Source of the DNA: an uncultured Elusimicrobia bacterium
GTDB taxonomy: Bacteria; Elusimicrobiota; Elusimicrobia; Elusimicrobiales; UBA9959
Assembly (NCBI GenBank): GCA_903873295.1
Contig: CAIQNV010000049.1
Span: 21,073-85,072, forward strand
Length of the DNA: 64,000 nucleotides
Direction of reading: 5' to 3'
Part shown: positions 37,761 to 47,977 of the stretch, in pieces
Position numbering within the stretch: the stretch's first letter is position 1
Layout of the letters: the number at the start of each line of letters is the position of its first letter
Program-made: the position numbers and the translations under genes
The notes under the pieces: model-generated
What the model was told of the DNA's origin: nothing
Databases searched by the model: none
The model's input: only the letters and a program-made list of their open reading frames with translations

Positions 37761-39410
37761 ATGCTGAAGAGACTTTTGATAAAAAACTTCGCGGTGATAG
37801 AGGCGCTGGAGCTTGAGCCGGCTTCGGGGCTCAATATTTTTACCGGCGAGACCGGGGCCGGCAAGTCCATAATAATTTCAGCGCTGGGCTTCCTGCTGGG
37901 CGAACGCTCCGGGTCGGATATCCTGCGGCCCGGCGCCGCTTCGGCGGAGGTGGAGGGAGAGTTCCTGGCTGAAAACCTGCCTGCCGGACTTAGGGAGCGC
38001 TGGAAGATAAACGCCGACGGGGTATCCATACGCCGCCAGGCCGATGCCAAAGGCCGCACCAGGGCCGCTATAAACGGGGCGGCGGCCACGCTTGCGCAGC
38101 TTTCTGAAATAGGCGGTTTTCTTGTGGATTTCCACGGCCAGAACGAGCATCAGAGCCTGCTTAAACCGGAAACCCAGCGGGACCTGCTTGACCGCTACGG
38201 CAAGCTCGAAAGAGAAGTTAAAACTGTTTTTGAGGCCTGGCAGGAGGTCCGCGCGCTGGAGGAACGGCTCGGCGCCGTCTCGCTTTCCGAAGACGAGCGC
38301 GCGCGCCTGCTTGACCTTTACCGCTTCCAGCTTAACGAGATAGAAGAGGCCAGGTTAAAAGAGGGCGAGGAGGAGGAACTTGAGGCGCTCTGGCCGCGCC
38401 TGAAGAACTCCGAGAAGCTCTTCTCGCTTTCCGGCGACACCCACGCGCTGGTGGACGACGCCGCGGGGAATACCGAGAAAGCCGCGGAAAAAATAAAAGC
38501 GCTGTCCGCCATAGACCCTTCGGCGGAGCATCTCACCGCGCGGCTGGCCTCGGCGGCTATAGAGCTGCGCGATCTGTCAGGCGAGCTTCGCTCCTACGGG
38601 CGCGGCGTGCATTCCAACCCCTCCGAAATCGACCGCTGTCTTTCGCGCCTTGATAAATTCAAGAGCCTTAAAAAGAAATACGGCGCCGATATCCGCGCGG
38701 TGCTCGCAAAAGCGGAAGAGCTGCGCGGCAAGGTGAACGGCCTGGACGATCTGACGCTCGACCGCTCCGAGCTGGAGAAGAAGCTCGCCGCCGCCGCGGG
38801 GAAACTGGAGAAACTTGCCCTCGCCCTGCACGACAGGCGGCTGGCTGCGGCCGGGAAACTGTCGGCGGAGATACTTAAAGAGGCCGAAGGCCTCGGCTTC
38901 AAAGAGGTGCGCTTTTCCGTGGACGCGGCCTACGACGAAGCCGCCCTGACCTCCTCCGGCGGCGACTCCGTGGAATATCTTTTTACCGCCAACCCCGGCT
39001 ACCCGCTGCGCCCGCTGCGCTACACGGCCTCCGGCGGAGAGCTGGCCCGCATCATGCTGGCCCTCAAGACCGCGCTGTCCCGCGCTGACCGCATAGGCGC
39101 CCAGGTTTTCGACGAGGTGGACGCCGGGGTGGGCGCGGTCACCGGCCGGCTGGTGGGGGAAAAACTGGCCCGCCTGGCGTCGGATAAACAGATCTTCTGC
39201 ATAACGCATCTGCCGCAGGTGGCGGCCTTCGGGGAGGCGCATTTCTTCGTAGAGAAGGACGTTAAGGCCGGCGTGGCCGCGGCCGCCGTGCGCCGCCTGG
39301 ACGCCTCTTCCCGCGAGAAGGAAATCGCCCGCATGCTGGGCGGAAAAAAACAATCCACCGAGCTGGGCCTCAAGCACGCCAAAGAACTTCTGGCGGAAGC
39401 CCAGAAATGA
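37761..39410 (+). CDS. recN: DNA repair protein RecN
   Basis: SMC-like ATPase acting in double-strand break repair. 549 residues, close to the usual 550-560. Walker A GETGAGKS at 29-36, an N-terminal DFHGQNEHQSLL segment typical of RecN, a long central coiled coil (about 150-360), ABC signature ASGGELARIMLALK near 430, Walker B QVFDEVDAGVGAVTG, and the conserved ITHLPQVAAFGEAHF. All features are intact. Confidence 0.95.
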   Translation: MLKRLLIKNFAVIEALELEPASGLNIFTGETGAGKSIIISALGFLLGERSGSDILRPGAASAEVEGEFLAENLPAGLRERWKINADGVSIRRQADAKGRTRAAINGAAATLAQLSEIGGFLVDFHGQNEHQSLLKPETQRDLLDRYGKLEREVKTVFEAWQEVRALEERLGAVSLSEDERARLLDLYRFQLNEIEEARLKEGEEEELEALWPRLKNSEKLFSLSGDTHALVDDAAGNTEKAAEKIKALSAIDPSAEHLTARLASAAIELRDLSGELRSYGRGVHSNPSEIDRCLSRLDKFKSLKKKYGADIRAVLAKAEELRGKVNGLDDLTLDRSELEKKLAAAAGKLEKLALALHDRRLAAAGKLSAEILKEAEGLGFKEVRFSVDAAYDEAALTSSGGDSVEYLFTANPGYPLRPLRYTASGGELARIMLALKTALSRADRIGAQVFDEVDAGVGAVTGRLVGEKLARLASDKQIFCITHLPQVAAFGEAHFFVEKDVKAGVAAAAVRRLDASSREKEIARMLGGKKQSTELGLKHAKELLAEAQK

Positions 39411-39437
39411 CCGCTGCCGGTAAATAAAGGAAAACAT

Positions 39438-40889
39438 ATGCGCGTAAGATTCGCTCCCTCCCCCACAGGACATCTCCACATCGGCGGCGCCCGCACCGCC
39501 TTGTTCAACTACCTCCTGGCGAAAAAGCACAATGGCACCTTCATCCTCCGCATCGAAGATACCGACGAGGACCGCTCCACGGCGGAGTCCACCAGGTCCA
39601 TCTTCGAAAGCATGCTCTGGCTGGGCCTCAACTGGGACGAAGGCGCTATGCCCGACAATAAAGAGAAGGGCGCCTACGGCCCGTACGTGCAGAGTGTGCG
39701 AGAAGCGCAGGGGATATACAGGAAATATGCCGACCAGCTCGTCCGGGAAGGCAATGCCTTTCACTGCTATTGTTCGCCCGAAGAGCTGGAGGAGTCGCGC
39801 AGGAAAGCCCTGACCGAGAAAAGAGACCCCGTATACGACGGGCGCTGCCGCCGCCTGACCGGGGACCAGCGCGGGGCTTTCGAGGCGCAGGGGCGCAAGC
39901 CGGTGGTGCGCTTCATGATGCCCAAAGACGGGGCGGTCGGCTGGGCCGACCTGGTGCATAAAGAGATGAAGTTCGAAAACAAAGTGCTCTCCGACTTCAT
40001 CATCCAGAAAGCCTCCGGCTACCCCACCTACAATTTCGCCTGCGTGATAGACGACCACCTGATGGAAATAACGCATGTGATCCGCGGCGACGATCATATC
40101 TCCAACACCCCGCTGCAGGTGCACCTTTACGCGGCGTTCGGGTGGCAGGTTCCGGAGCTGGGGCACCTTTCGATGATACTCGGGCCCGACGGCACCCGCC
40201 TTTCCAAGCGCCACGGCGCCACCTCGGTGGGAGAATACCGCACACAGGGCTACCTGCCGGAGACCATGCGCAATTACCTGGCCCTGCTGGGCTGGTCCAA
40301 CCCCGAGAGCCAGCAGCTCTTCAAAAAGGGCGAGCTGGAGGAAAAGTTCGATCTTAAAGGCTGCCAGAAAAGTCCGGCCATCTTCGACCCGGTAAAACTG
40401 GACTGGATGAACGGCGAGTACATACGCACGCTTTCCAGGGAAGAGTTTGTGGGCGCGACTGGTCCGTATATGGACCAATTCGGCTTAAATGTTCCTCTCT
40501 CCGGGGTTCCGCGGGCGGATATAGTCGCCCTTGAACAGGAAAAGTGCAAGCTGCTGGCTGAGCTGCCGGCCAAAGTGGAATTCTTCTTCAAAGACCCGGT
40601 TTACGATCAGGCGGCCGTCGACTCAACCCTTAAAAAACCGGAAGTTCCGGCGATACTCAAAGGTGTAAAGGAAGCCTACTGCGCCCTGCCTGAATTCAAG
40701 GACGTCCAAATTGAAGCAGCCACCCGCGCCTTCGCCAAAGCCGGCGGCTTCAAGGCCGGCCAGGTGTTCCACCCGGTGCGCGTGGCTCTGTCCGGCCGCA
40801 CGGACGGGCCCACCCTCTTCAAGATGATAGAGTACCTGGGCAAAGAAGAATCCCTGAAGCGCCTGGACAAGGCGCTGGCGCTGGTATAA
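39438..40889 (+). CDS. gltX: Glutamyl-tRNA synthetase
   Basis: Class I synthetase charging tRNA-Glu. 483 residues with AAAGGA upstream of the ATG. The HIGH-type motif is HLHIGG at 12-17 (RFAPSPTGHLHIGGARTA-type start), the KMSKS-type motif is LSKRHGATSV near 255, and a helical anticodon-binding domain follows. The Arg-type anticodon loop cannot be judged by eye, so discrimination toward tRNA-Gln is untested; a separate GlnRS makes that unlikely to matter. Confidence 0.95.
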   Translation: MRVRFAPSPTGHLHIGGARTALFNYLLAKKHNGTFILRIEDTDEDRSTAESTRSIFESMLWLGLNWDEGAMPDNKEKGAYGPYVQSVREAQGIYRKYADQLVREGNAFHCYCSPEELEESRRKALTEKRDPVYDGRCRRLTGDQRGAFEAQGRKPVVRFMMPKDGAVGWADLVHKEMKFENKVLSDFIIQKASGYPTYNFACVIDDHLMEITHVIRGDDHISNTPLQVHLYAAFGWQVPELGHLSMILGPDGTRLSKRHGATSVGEYRTQGYLPETMRNYLALLGWSNPESQQLFKKGELEEKFDLKGCQKSPAIFDPVKLDWMNGEYIRTLSREEFVGATGPYMDQFGLNVPLSGVPRADIVALEQEKCKLLAELPAKVEFFFKDPVYDQAAVDSTLKKPEVPAILKGVKEAYCALPEFKDVQIEAATRAFAKAGGFKAGQVFHPVRVALSGRTDGPTLFKMIEYLGKEESLKRLDKALALV

Positions 40890-40922
40890 TAGCGCGGAAA
40901 CCGCGGGCGCTGAAGAGGGCCG

Positions 40923-40959
40923 CGGAAGGCGGGAGCGGGAGCCGCTTTCCCGCCTTCCG
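40923..40959. other. Strong hairpin after gltX
   Basis: Perfect 12-bp stem CGGAAGGCGGGA / TCCCGCCTTCCG with further inner pairing (GCGG/CGC). It lacks a T tract, so it may be a processing or pause structure rather than an intrinsic terminator. The remaining 217-bp gap before the next gene is AT-richer near 41000-41050 but shows no convincing promoter. Confidence 0.55.
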
Positions 40960-41106
40960 GGGTCATATCTGTCCCGTAACCGCCTGTCCCCGCGTAACAA
41001 AATCGCCACATCTTTGCATTAAATTCTAAATACCTAAATTGTAAACTTTCATAGGCGTACGCAGAGCGCAGCCTCTGATGCGGCGCGGACATAGTTCAGC
41101 GACCCT

Positions 41107-43533
41107 ATGAAATACTGGTTCTACTCTGAAGGCAACATACTCGGCCCCTATAACCCGGCAGAAATACTGGCGCTGCCCGCTTTTGCCGAGGAAAGCCTGG
41201 TCTGCCCCGAGACCTCCACCGGCGATGCCCCCGGCGACTGGCGGCCCGCGGTGCAGGTGCGGGAAATAGCCGCGGCTTTAAGCGTCGGCGCCGGCCGCAC
41301 CATCAAAGCGGGCGCGGTAACGGGGGCCTACGAGTATGCGACCGGCTTTAACTCCCTGGCCGGCGGCTTTGACAACAAGGAGCTCCAGTCCGTGGCCCCC
41401 TATGGGGAACTCCTCGATACCATCGAGAATATCCTGGGAGCCTACAAAGAGGGCCCCTTCTCCAACATCGCCGCTCCCGAACCCGAGCTCGATTACAATC
41501 TTTCCGAAAAATTCGACATCCGCCTCTCCCACGTACAGGAGGAGCTGGAGGCCGCCCGCTGGGAGAAAAACCTTCTCGTTGAAAAGATCCGCACGAAGGA
41601 ACTTGAGGAGAGGAAAACCTGCGCGCGCATAGACGAGTTGGAGGCCCGCCTTAAAAGCGAGCACAGCAGGCTCGCCGCCGGCGAGATCGAGCTTCAGCAG
41701 GTGCGCTACGAGGCCGCCCTTAAAGAGCAGGAGGCGGTCCGGCGCCGGATCGAAGAGGTCCAGCTCGAAGATATAAAGAGAGCGGAGCTGAGCGACGCGC
41801 TCCGCCGGACGCAGGAAGAGCTGGAGCTCAGCCGGGAGCAGGCCGCGATGCAGTCCGCCGCTCCCGCCGCCGAATTTCAGCCGCCTCTGACGGAGGAGGC
41901 GCCGCCGGTCATTGAGCTGAGCGAAGTGAAGCCCGAACCTGCTCCCGGGATCACGGAGCCGGAAGCAGCGCCCGCCGCCGAGGAGAAGTCTGAGCCGGCT
42001 ATCGAGTCAAAATCGTTCAAGAGCATTACCCGCGGCGCAGAGATAAAGCTGGAGACCTCGCTGGGAAAAGAGTCGAAGGAAGAATCCGGCGACGATACCG
42101 GGCTTAACATCCACAAATTCAAGAGTCTGGGCCAGACCCAGGCTCCGGCCTATGTTTACGGGTCGCATTATGATAAGCCTCTGCCCGGCCCCGAAGCCGC
42201 TCCCGCCGGGGCGTTCAAGCCCGAGGTTTTCGAGCCCCTTCCCCAGCAGGCGGGCGGCATAATTTATGATTTTACCGCGGTTACCGCCAAACAGCCTGAG
42301 ACCACGCAGCAATTCCAGATAGAGACCCGGTACGAAGCTCCCGCTCCCGCGGCCCAGCCCGCGCAGCCCCGGGCGGTAAAGCCGCCCACTTATGATTTCG
42401 GAATACCCCAGGCAGCGCCGCCCCCGGTTCAGCAGTCCGCCCCGGTTCAGCAGCAGTCTCCGCAAGTGCAGCACGGCTTCCAGTTCCAGCCGCAGGCGCA
42501 AACTCCGGAGAATCAGCCGGTCCCGGCCCGGCAGCAGGCTCCGGCCCCGCAGCCGTCCGCCCCGGCTCCCCAGTTCAAAGCTCCTGAGCCCCAGGCGGTC
42601 CCGCCTTCGGCCCAGTTGTCTCCCGCTCCCGTCCCCGTTCCCAAAGAAAAGGCGCCCGCCGCCGCTCCCGATTCCCCGGAGAAAACGATGCGCGTGCCGA
42701 TGCCCTCCTCAAAGGGTAAGCCCGACGTAAAAGCTCCCGAGAAAGCGAGGAGGAAAGGCGGCAGGATGGCCTTCCTGACCATACTCGTTATCTTCGGGTC
42801 GATGGCCGCCGGCGGCCTCGGCTACTTCTTCATGGGCGAGGGCGTGAGCTTCTCCGAATTTTCCATGCTTAACCTCGGCGGCAAGAAAAAACAGGCCGCT
42901 ATGGACAGCCAGCTGGAGGCCAAGGCCGAACCCGCGCCCGCCCCTGTTGCGGAACCGGCGCCGGCGCCCGAAGCCCAGCCCGCCCCGCAGCCGCAGCCCG
43001 CTCCTGTCGAGAAACCGGCGAACGAGAACATCAAGAAGGCCCTTGAAATCGTAAAGGAGTACAAACTTTCCGGCGGCCGCGGCAATGTGGCCACCTGGTT
43101 CGCCAATTCTTTCCTTTCCGGCGCCACCGGCGGCACGAACGAGGAATGGACCGCTACGCCTCTTCACGGCGACATTCTTGTGGTGCAGTACCGCCTGCTC
43201 AGGCCCAGGCAGGAGCCGCTTATTTATCAGTTCGAAGTTGACGCCGCCAAGCGGGACATCGTGCGCGGGATCAACAACAACGCCATAGAGCTCCTGGATC
43301 TTTCCACCAAGGAAAAGAGCGCCAGCGCCGCGCCCGCTAAAAAAACCGCGGCCGGACCCAGGGCCCGCAAAACTTCCAGGGCCGGCGGGATCCCCATCCT
43401 TCCCCTGCCGGACGCCCCGCCCGCCGGCGCGCAGTCGGAGCAGGACCCCTCCGGGTTTGAAAACACTCAGGCCGAGGGCTCGGAGCAGGTAAAGTACCTT
43501 AAAGCCCAGGAATCCGACGAGGAACTGTTCTGA
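41107..43533 (+). CDS. Multidomain protein: N-terminal GYF-like domain, coiled coil, Pro-rich region, TM segment
   Basis: 808 residues, no signal peptide. Residues 1-60 (YWFYSEGNILGPYNPAEIL) resemble GYF_2/DUF4339 domains. Residues about 135-260 are a charged coiled coil; 260-550 are low-complexity, rich in Pro, Ala and Gln; one membrane segment lies near 553-576 (GRMAFLTILVIFGSMAAGGLGYFFM context); a compact C-terminal domain near 640-745 (ATWFANSFLSGATGGTNEEW to FEVDAAKRDIVRGI) follows another Pro/Ala-rich linker. The topology would put the GYF and coiled coil in the cytoplasm and the C-terminal domain outside. It sits just before pilT-pilC and could be a scaffold for the pilus machine; that is inference. 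Not recognised beyond the GYF-like part. Confidence 0.6.
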   Translation: MKYWFYSEGNILGPYNPAEILALPAFAEESLVCPETSTGDAPGDWRPAVQVREIAAALSVGAGRTIKAGAVTGAYEYATGFNSLAGGFDNKELQSVAPYGELLDTIENILGAYKEGPFSNIAAPEPELDYNLSEKFDIRLSHVQEELEAARWEKNLLVEKIRTKELEERKTCARIDELEARLKSEHSRLAAGEIELQQVRYEAALKEQEAVRRRIEEVQLEDIKRAELSDALRRTQEELELSREQAAMQSAAPAAEFQPPLTEEAPPVIELSEVKPEPAPGITEPEAAPAAEEKSEPAIESKSFKSITRGAEIKLETSLGKESKEESGDDTGLNIHKFKSLGQTQAPAYVYGSHYDKPLPGPEAAPAGAFKPEVFEPLPQQAGGIIYDFTAVTAKQPETTQQFQIETRYEAPAPAAQPAQPRAVKPPTYDFGIPQAAPPPVQQSAPVQQQSPQVQHGFQFQPQAQTPENQPVPARQQAPAPQPSAPAPQFKAPEPQAVPPSAQLSPAPVPVPKEKAPAAAPDSPEKTMRVPMPSSKGKPDVKAPEKARRKGGRMAFLTILVIFGSMAAGGLGYFFMGEGVSFSEFSMLNLGGKKKQAAMDSQLEAKAEPAPAPVAEPAPAPEAQPAPQPQPAPVEKPANENIKKALEIVKEYKLSGGRGNVATWFANSFLSGATGGTNEEWTATPLHGDILVVQYRLLRPRQEPLIYQFEVDAAKRDIVRGINNNAIELLDLSTKEKSASAAPAKKTAAGPRARKTSRAGGIPILPLPDAPPAGAQSEQDPSGFENTQAEGSEQVKYLKAQESDEELF

Positions 43534-43657
43534 TAAACAGCGATGAAACGGGACAGGCAGCGGGCTACGGAAGCCGGCCGACCGTATAGCATAAATATAA
43601 ACGGGCAATATCAACGGACTTTCTTTCCCCTCTTTTTGTCCTTTACTTTGTCCGCCC

Positions 43658-43685
43658 TTGATAATATCAGGAAAAATGGTAAAAT
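43658..43685 (+). promoter_or_regulatory. Candidate promoter for pilT-pilC
   Basis: TTGATA, 16-bp spacer, TAAAAT. It would give a leader of about 135 nt before pilT. Confidence 0.5.
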
Positions 43686-43699
43686 AGTGCTGTTCAGGG

Positions 43700-43749
43700 G
43701 TATGGCTGCGGGCTTTCCGCGGGAACGATGGCGGCGGAGCAGGCTATAC
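43700..43749 (+). other. Stem-loop in the pilT leader
   Basis: GTATGGCTGC pairs with GCAGGCTATAC (10 bp including wobbles, one bulged A), enclosing a GC-rich segment. It has no recognisable riboswitch core; the conserved parts of the c-di-GMP class I riboswitch were looked for and are absent. Confidence 0.3.
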
Positions 43750-43828
43750 GCGTGACAGGGCAGGAGACGGCGTACGGGGTATAACTTAAGACGAGAGATA
43801 TTTTCAGAAGTTTACGAGGAGCCGATCT

Positions 43829-44905
43829 ATGGTAACAATGAGCGAGCTGTTTATAATGATGCACGAGAAGAACGCCTCGGACATCCACCTCACCGCCGGC
43901 GCCACCCCGATGCTCCGCATAGACGGAGACCTGATCCAGACCCCTTTCGAAAAGCTGACCCCGGAAATGTGCCAGACCCTGATCTTTTCGCTGATGACCG
44001 ACGCCCAGCGCCAGCGCTTCGAGGCCACCAACGAGCTCGATTTCGCCTTCGGCATAAAGGGCATGGGCCGCCTGCGCATGAACGCCTACCGTCAGCGCGG
44101 CGTGGTGGGCGCGGCCATCCGCTCGATTCCCGGCAAGTATAAAACCTTCGACGAGCTGAATTTGCCGCCCGTGGTTTACGACCTTATGAAGATCACCAAG
44201 GGCCTGCTGCTGATAACCGGCCCCACCGGCTCCGGCAAATCCACCACGCTGGCTTCGATGATAGACTACCTTAACGAGCACCGCAATTATCACATCATTA
44301 CCGTCGAGGACCCGATAGAGTACGTGCATACGCACAAGAAGAGCATCGTGAACCAGCGCGAGGTCGGCGCGGACACCGAAACCTTCGGGGCGGCGCTGCG
44401 CCACGTGCTGCGGCAGGACCCCGACGTCATCCTCATCGGCGAGCTGCGCGACCTGGAGACCATCGGCGCCGCGCTGAACATAGCCGAGACCGGCCATCTG
44501 GTGCTTTCCACGCTGCACACCTCCGACGCCGCCCAGACCATAAACCGCATCATCGACGTTTTCCCGCCGCACCAGCAGGAGCAGATACGCGTACAGCTGT
44601 CGTTCGTGCTGCAGGGCGTGTTCGCCCAGCAGCTGCTGCCCATGGCCAGCGGCTCGGGCCGCACCCTCGCCTGCGAAGTGCTTATCGCCAATTCGGCCGT
44701 GCGCAACCTCATCCGCGAGCAGAAGATAGAGCAGATAGCGACCATCATCCAGACCGGCGGCAAGTACGGCATGGTCACCATGAACCAGTCGCTAGTTGAC
44801 CTGTATAAGAAGCAGAAGATCAGCTACCAGGAAGCCATAACCCGCTCGGCCGACCCCGAGGACCTGAAGAAGCTGCTGCAGAAGACCCTTTCAGTTACAA
44901 GCTGA
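43829..44905 (+). CDS. pilT: Type IV pilus retraction ATPase PilT
   Basis: Hexameric cytoplasmic ATPase that depolymerises type IV pili (twitching, DNA uptake). 358 residues with GAGGAG 7 nt before the ATG. Walker A GPTGSGKST at 131-139, Asp box VEDPIEYVH, Walker B region DVILIGELRD and His box STLHTSDAAQTINR are intact. The N-terminal SDIHLTAGATPMLR start and absence of a zinc-binding tetracysteine separate it from PilB. pilC follows after one base. Confidence 0.96.
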   Translation: MVTMSELFIMMHEKNASDIHLTAGATPMLRIDGDLIQTPFEKLTPEMCQTLIFSLMTDAQRQRFEATNELDFAFGIKGMGRLRMNAYRQRGVVGAAIRSIPGKYKTFDELNLPPVVYDLMKITKGLLLITGPTGSGKSTTLASMIDYLNEHRNYHIITVEDPIEYVHTHKKSIVNQREVGADTETFGAALRHVLRQDPDVILIGELRDLETIGAALNIAETGHLVLSTLHTSDAAQTINRIIDVFPPHQQEQIRVQLSFVLQGVFAQQLLPMASGSGRTLACEVLIANSAVRNLIREQKIEQIATIIQTGGKYGMVTMNQSLVDLYKKQKISYQEAITRSADPEDLKKLLQKTLSVTS

Positions 44906-44906
44906 C

Positions 44907-46100
44907 ATGCAATTTGCCTATAAAGCCAAGGAATCCAGCGGCAAGGTTACGGAGGGCGTGGTAGAGGCCGCCGACCAGAAAGCCGCCATGGCCCGTCTGC
45001 GCGAACAGAAGCTGTCCGTGACGGAAATAAAGGCCGCCCCGGGCGTTAAGAAGGCTAAAAAAGGCAAAGTAGACAACAAAGACGTAGTCATGTTCTCCCG
45101 CCAGCTTTCCACGCTGGTGTCCGCGGGCGTGCCCATAGTGCAGGGCCTTAATATCCTTGAAGCGCAGGCCGAAAGCCCCGGTTTTAAATACGTGGTCGGC
45201 TGTCTGCGCACCGACATCGAGGCCGGCCTTTCCATCGCCGACGCGATGAAAAAGCATCCCCAGGCTTTTACCGAGCTTTATGTGGCCATGATAAAAGCCG
45301 GCGAGGTGGGCGGTATCCTGGACACCATCCTCGAGCGGCTTTCCGGTTTTCTGGAATCCGCGGAGGCTTTGAAGTCCAAAGTGAAAAGCGCGCTGATGTA
45401 CCCTACGGTGGTGTTCAGCGCGGCCGGGATCATCACTATTTTCCTTATCGTATTCGTCATTCCTATCTTCAAGGATATTTTCGGCGGCTTCGGCGCCGAA
45501 CTGCCGCTTCTGACCCGGATCATTATCGGGATCTCCGATTTTCTGCGCGCCAAACTCCTCTATATGCTGCCGTTTATAGGCGGCGGGGTCTGGCTGTTCA
45601 AGAAGTGGATGAAGACCGAAAAAGGTCAGGAAAAGATAGACGAAATTTCGCTTAAACTTCCTATTTTCGGCATATTGCTAAAAAAGGTGGCTATAGCCAA
45701 ATTCACCCGCACGCTGGGCACGCTCATTAAATCTGGCGTGCCTATCCTGCAGGGCCTAGAAACGGTGGCTAAGACAGCGGGCAACAAGGTTATCGAGAGG
45801 GCCATCAACAGCAGCCGGGACTCCATAAAGGAAGGCGGCCGTATTTCCGACCCGCTCAAGAAAGCCAATATTTTTCCGCCGATGGTCATACAGATGATAA
45901 GCGTGGGCGAGGAGACCGGCGGGCTCGACGGCATGTTGAACAAGATAGCCGACTTCTACGACCAGGAGGTCGACACCGCGGTCAAGGGCCTGACCTCCAT
46001 GATCGAGCCGATCATCATAATCGTCCTGGGCGTAGTGGTGGGCACCATCGTCATAGCCATGTTCATGCCCATGTTCGCTCTGGGCGACATGGTGGGCTAA
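44907..46100 (+). CDS. pilC: Type IV pilus inner-membrane platform protein PilC (GspF family)
   Basis: Inner-membrane platform that couples PilB/PilT ATPases to pilin assembly. 397 residues. Two GspF domains: residues about 66-190 (FSRQLSTLVSAGVPIVQGL, MIKAGEVGGILD) and about 265-390 (FTRTLGTLIKSGVPILQGL, MISVGEETGGLDGML), each followed by membrane segments, with three hydrophobic stretches in all. Only pilT and pilC are present here; pilB, pilM-Q and pilins must be elsewhere. Confidence 0.95.
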   Translation: MQFAYKAKESSGKVTEGVVEAADQKAAMARLREQKLSVTEIKAAPGVKKAKKGKVDNKDVVMFSRQLSTLVSAGVPIVQGLNILEAQAESPGFKYVVGCLRTDIEAGLSIADAMKKHPQAFTELYVAMIKAGEVGGILDTILERLSGFLESAEALKSKVKSALMYPTVVFSAAGIITIFLIVFVIPIFKDIFGGFGAELPLLTRIIIGISDFLRAKLLYMLPFIGGGVWLFKKWMKTEKGQEKIDEISLKLPIFGILLKKVAIAKFTRTLGTLIKSGVPILQGLETVAKTAGNKVIERAINSSRDSIKEGGRISDPLKKANIFPPMVIQMISVGEETGGLDGMLNKIADFYDQEVDTAVKGLTSMIEPIIIIVLGVVVGTIVIAMFMPMFALGDMVG

Positions 46101-46155
46101 CGGGAGCCTCCCGGAGGCCGGGGCCTGAAGTATCAAGCGTAAAAGCCGTGATTTT

Positions 46156-47633
<1,478 letters not shown>

Positions 47634-47663
47634 TGCGGTTAAAAAAACGGCAGTTCGCCGCGC

Positions 47664-47960
47664 CTAAATCGCTTTTTCTTTTTTGAGAAGGCGCCGCTTG
47701 GCGCCGGGGCCGCCGGGGGCGGAGAATCCCCCGAGGGTCCCGTCGGACCTTATCACCCTGTGGCAGGGGACGACGGGCGCGAAAGGGTTCTCGCCCAGCG
47801 CCGTGCCCGCGGCTCTGGCCGCGCCGGGCCTGCCGATCTGCTCCGCGATCCACTTATAGCTGCGCGTTTCGCCTTCAGGTATCAGCATGCAGGCGCGCCA
47901 GACCGCCTGCCGGAAAGGCGTGTAATCCTTCATTCTCAATAATACCTGTTCTTTAGTCAT
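47664..47960 (-). CDS. Small alkylguanine-DNA alkyltransferase-domain protein (Ogt/MGMT or ATL-like)
   Basis: 98 residues comprising only the C-terminal DNA-binding and active-site domain of O6-alkylguanine transferases. It has the helix-turn-helix region (YKWIAEQIGRPGAARAAGTAL) and an intact active-site PCHRV with C66. Alkyltransferase-like proteins usually have Trp or Ala in place of this Cys, so this copy may still transfer alkyl groups. The ATG at 47960 has GGGAG five bases upstream; a GTG at 47981 overlapping the uvrC stop is the alternative. Directly after uvrC on the same strand, which fits a link to nucleotide excision repair of alkyl lesions. Confidence 0.82.
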   Translation of the reverse strand: MTKEQVLLRMKDYTPFRQAVWRACMLIPEGETRSYKWIAEQIGRPGAARAAGTALGENPFAPVVPCHRVIRSDGTLGGFSAPGGPGAKRRLLKKEKAI

Positions 47961-47977
47961 TATCGCTCCCGGGCCGG

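Noticed and set aside
38577..40478. A 633-codon minus-strand frame opposite recN and gltX
   Set aside because: It spans two well-supported genes and shows no motif of its own.
43686..43828. c-di-GMP class I riboswitch before pilT
   Set aside because: The conserved aptamer segments of that class could not be found; only a generic stem is present.
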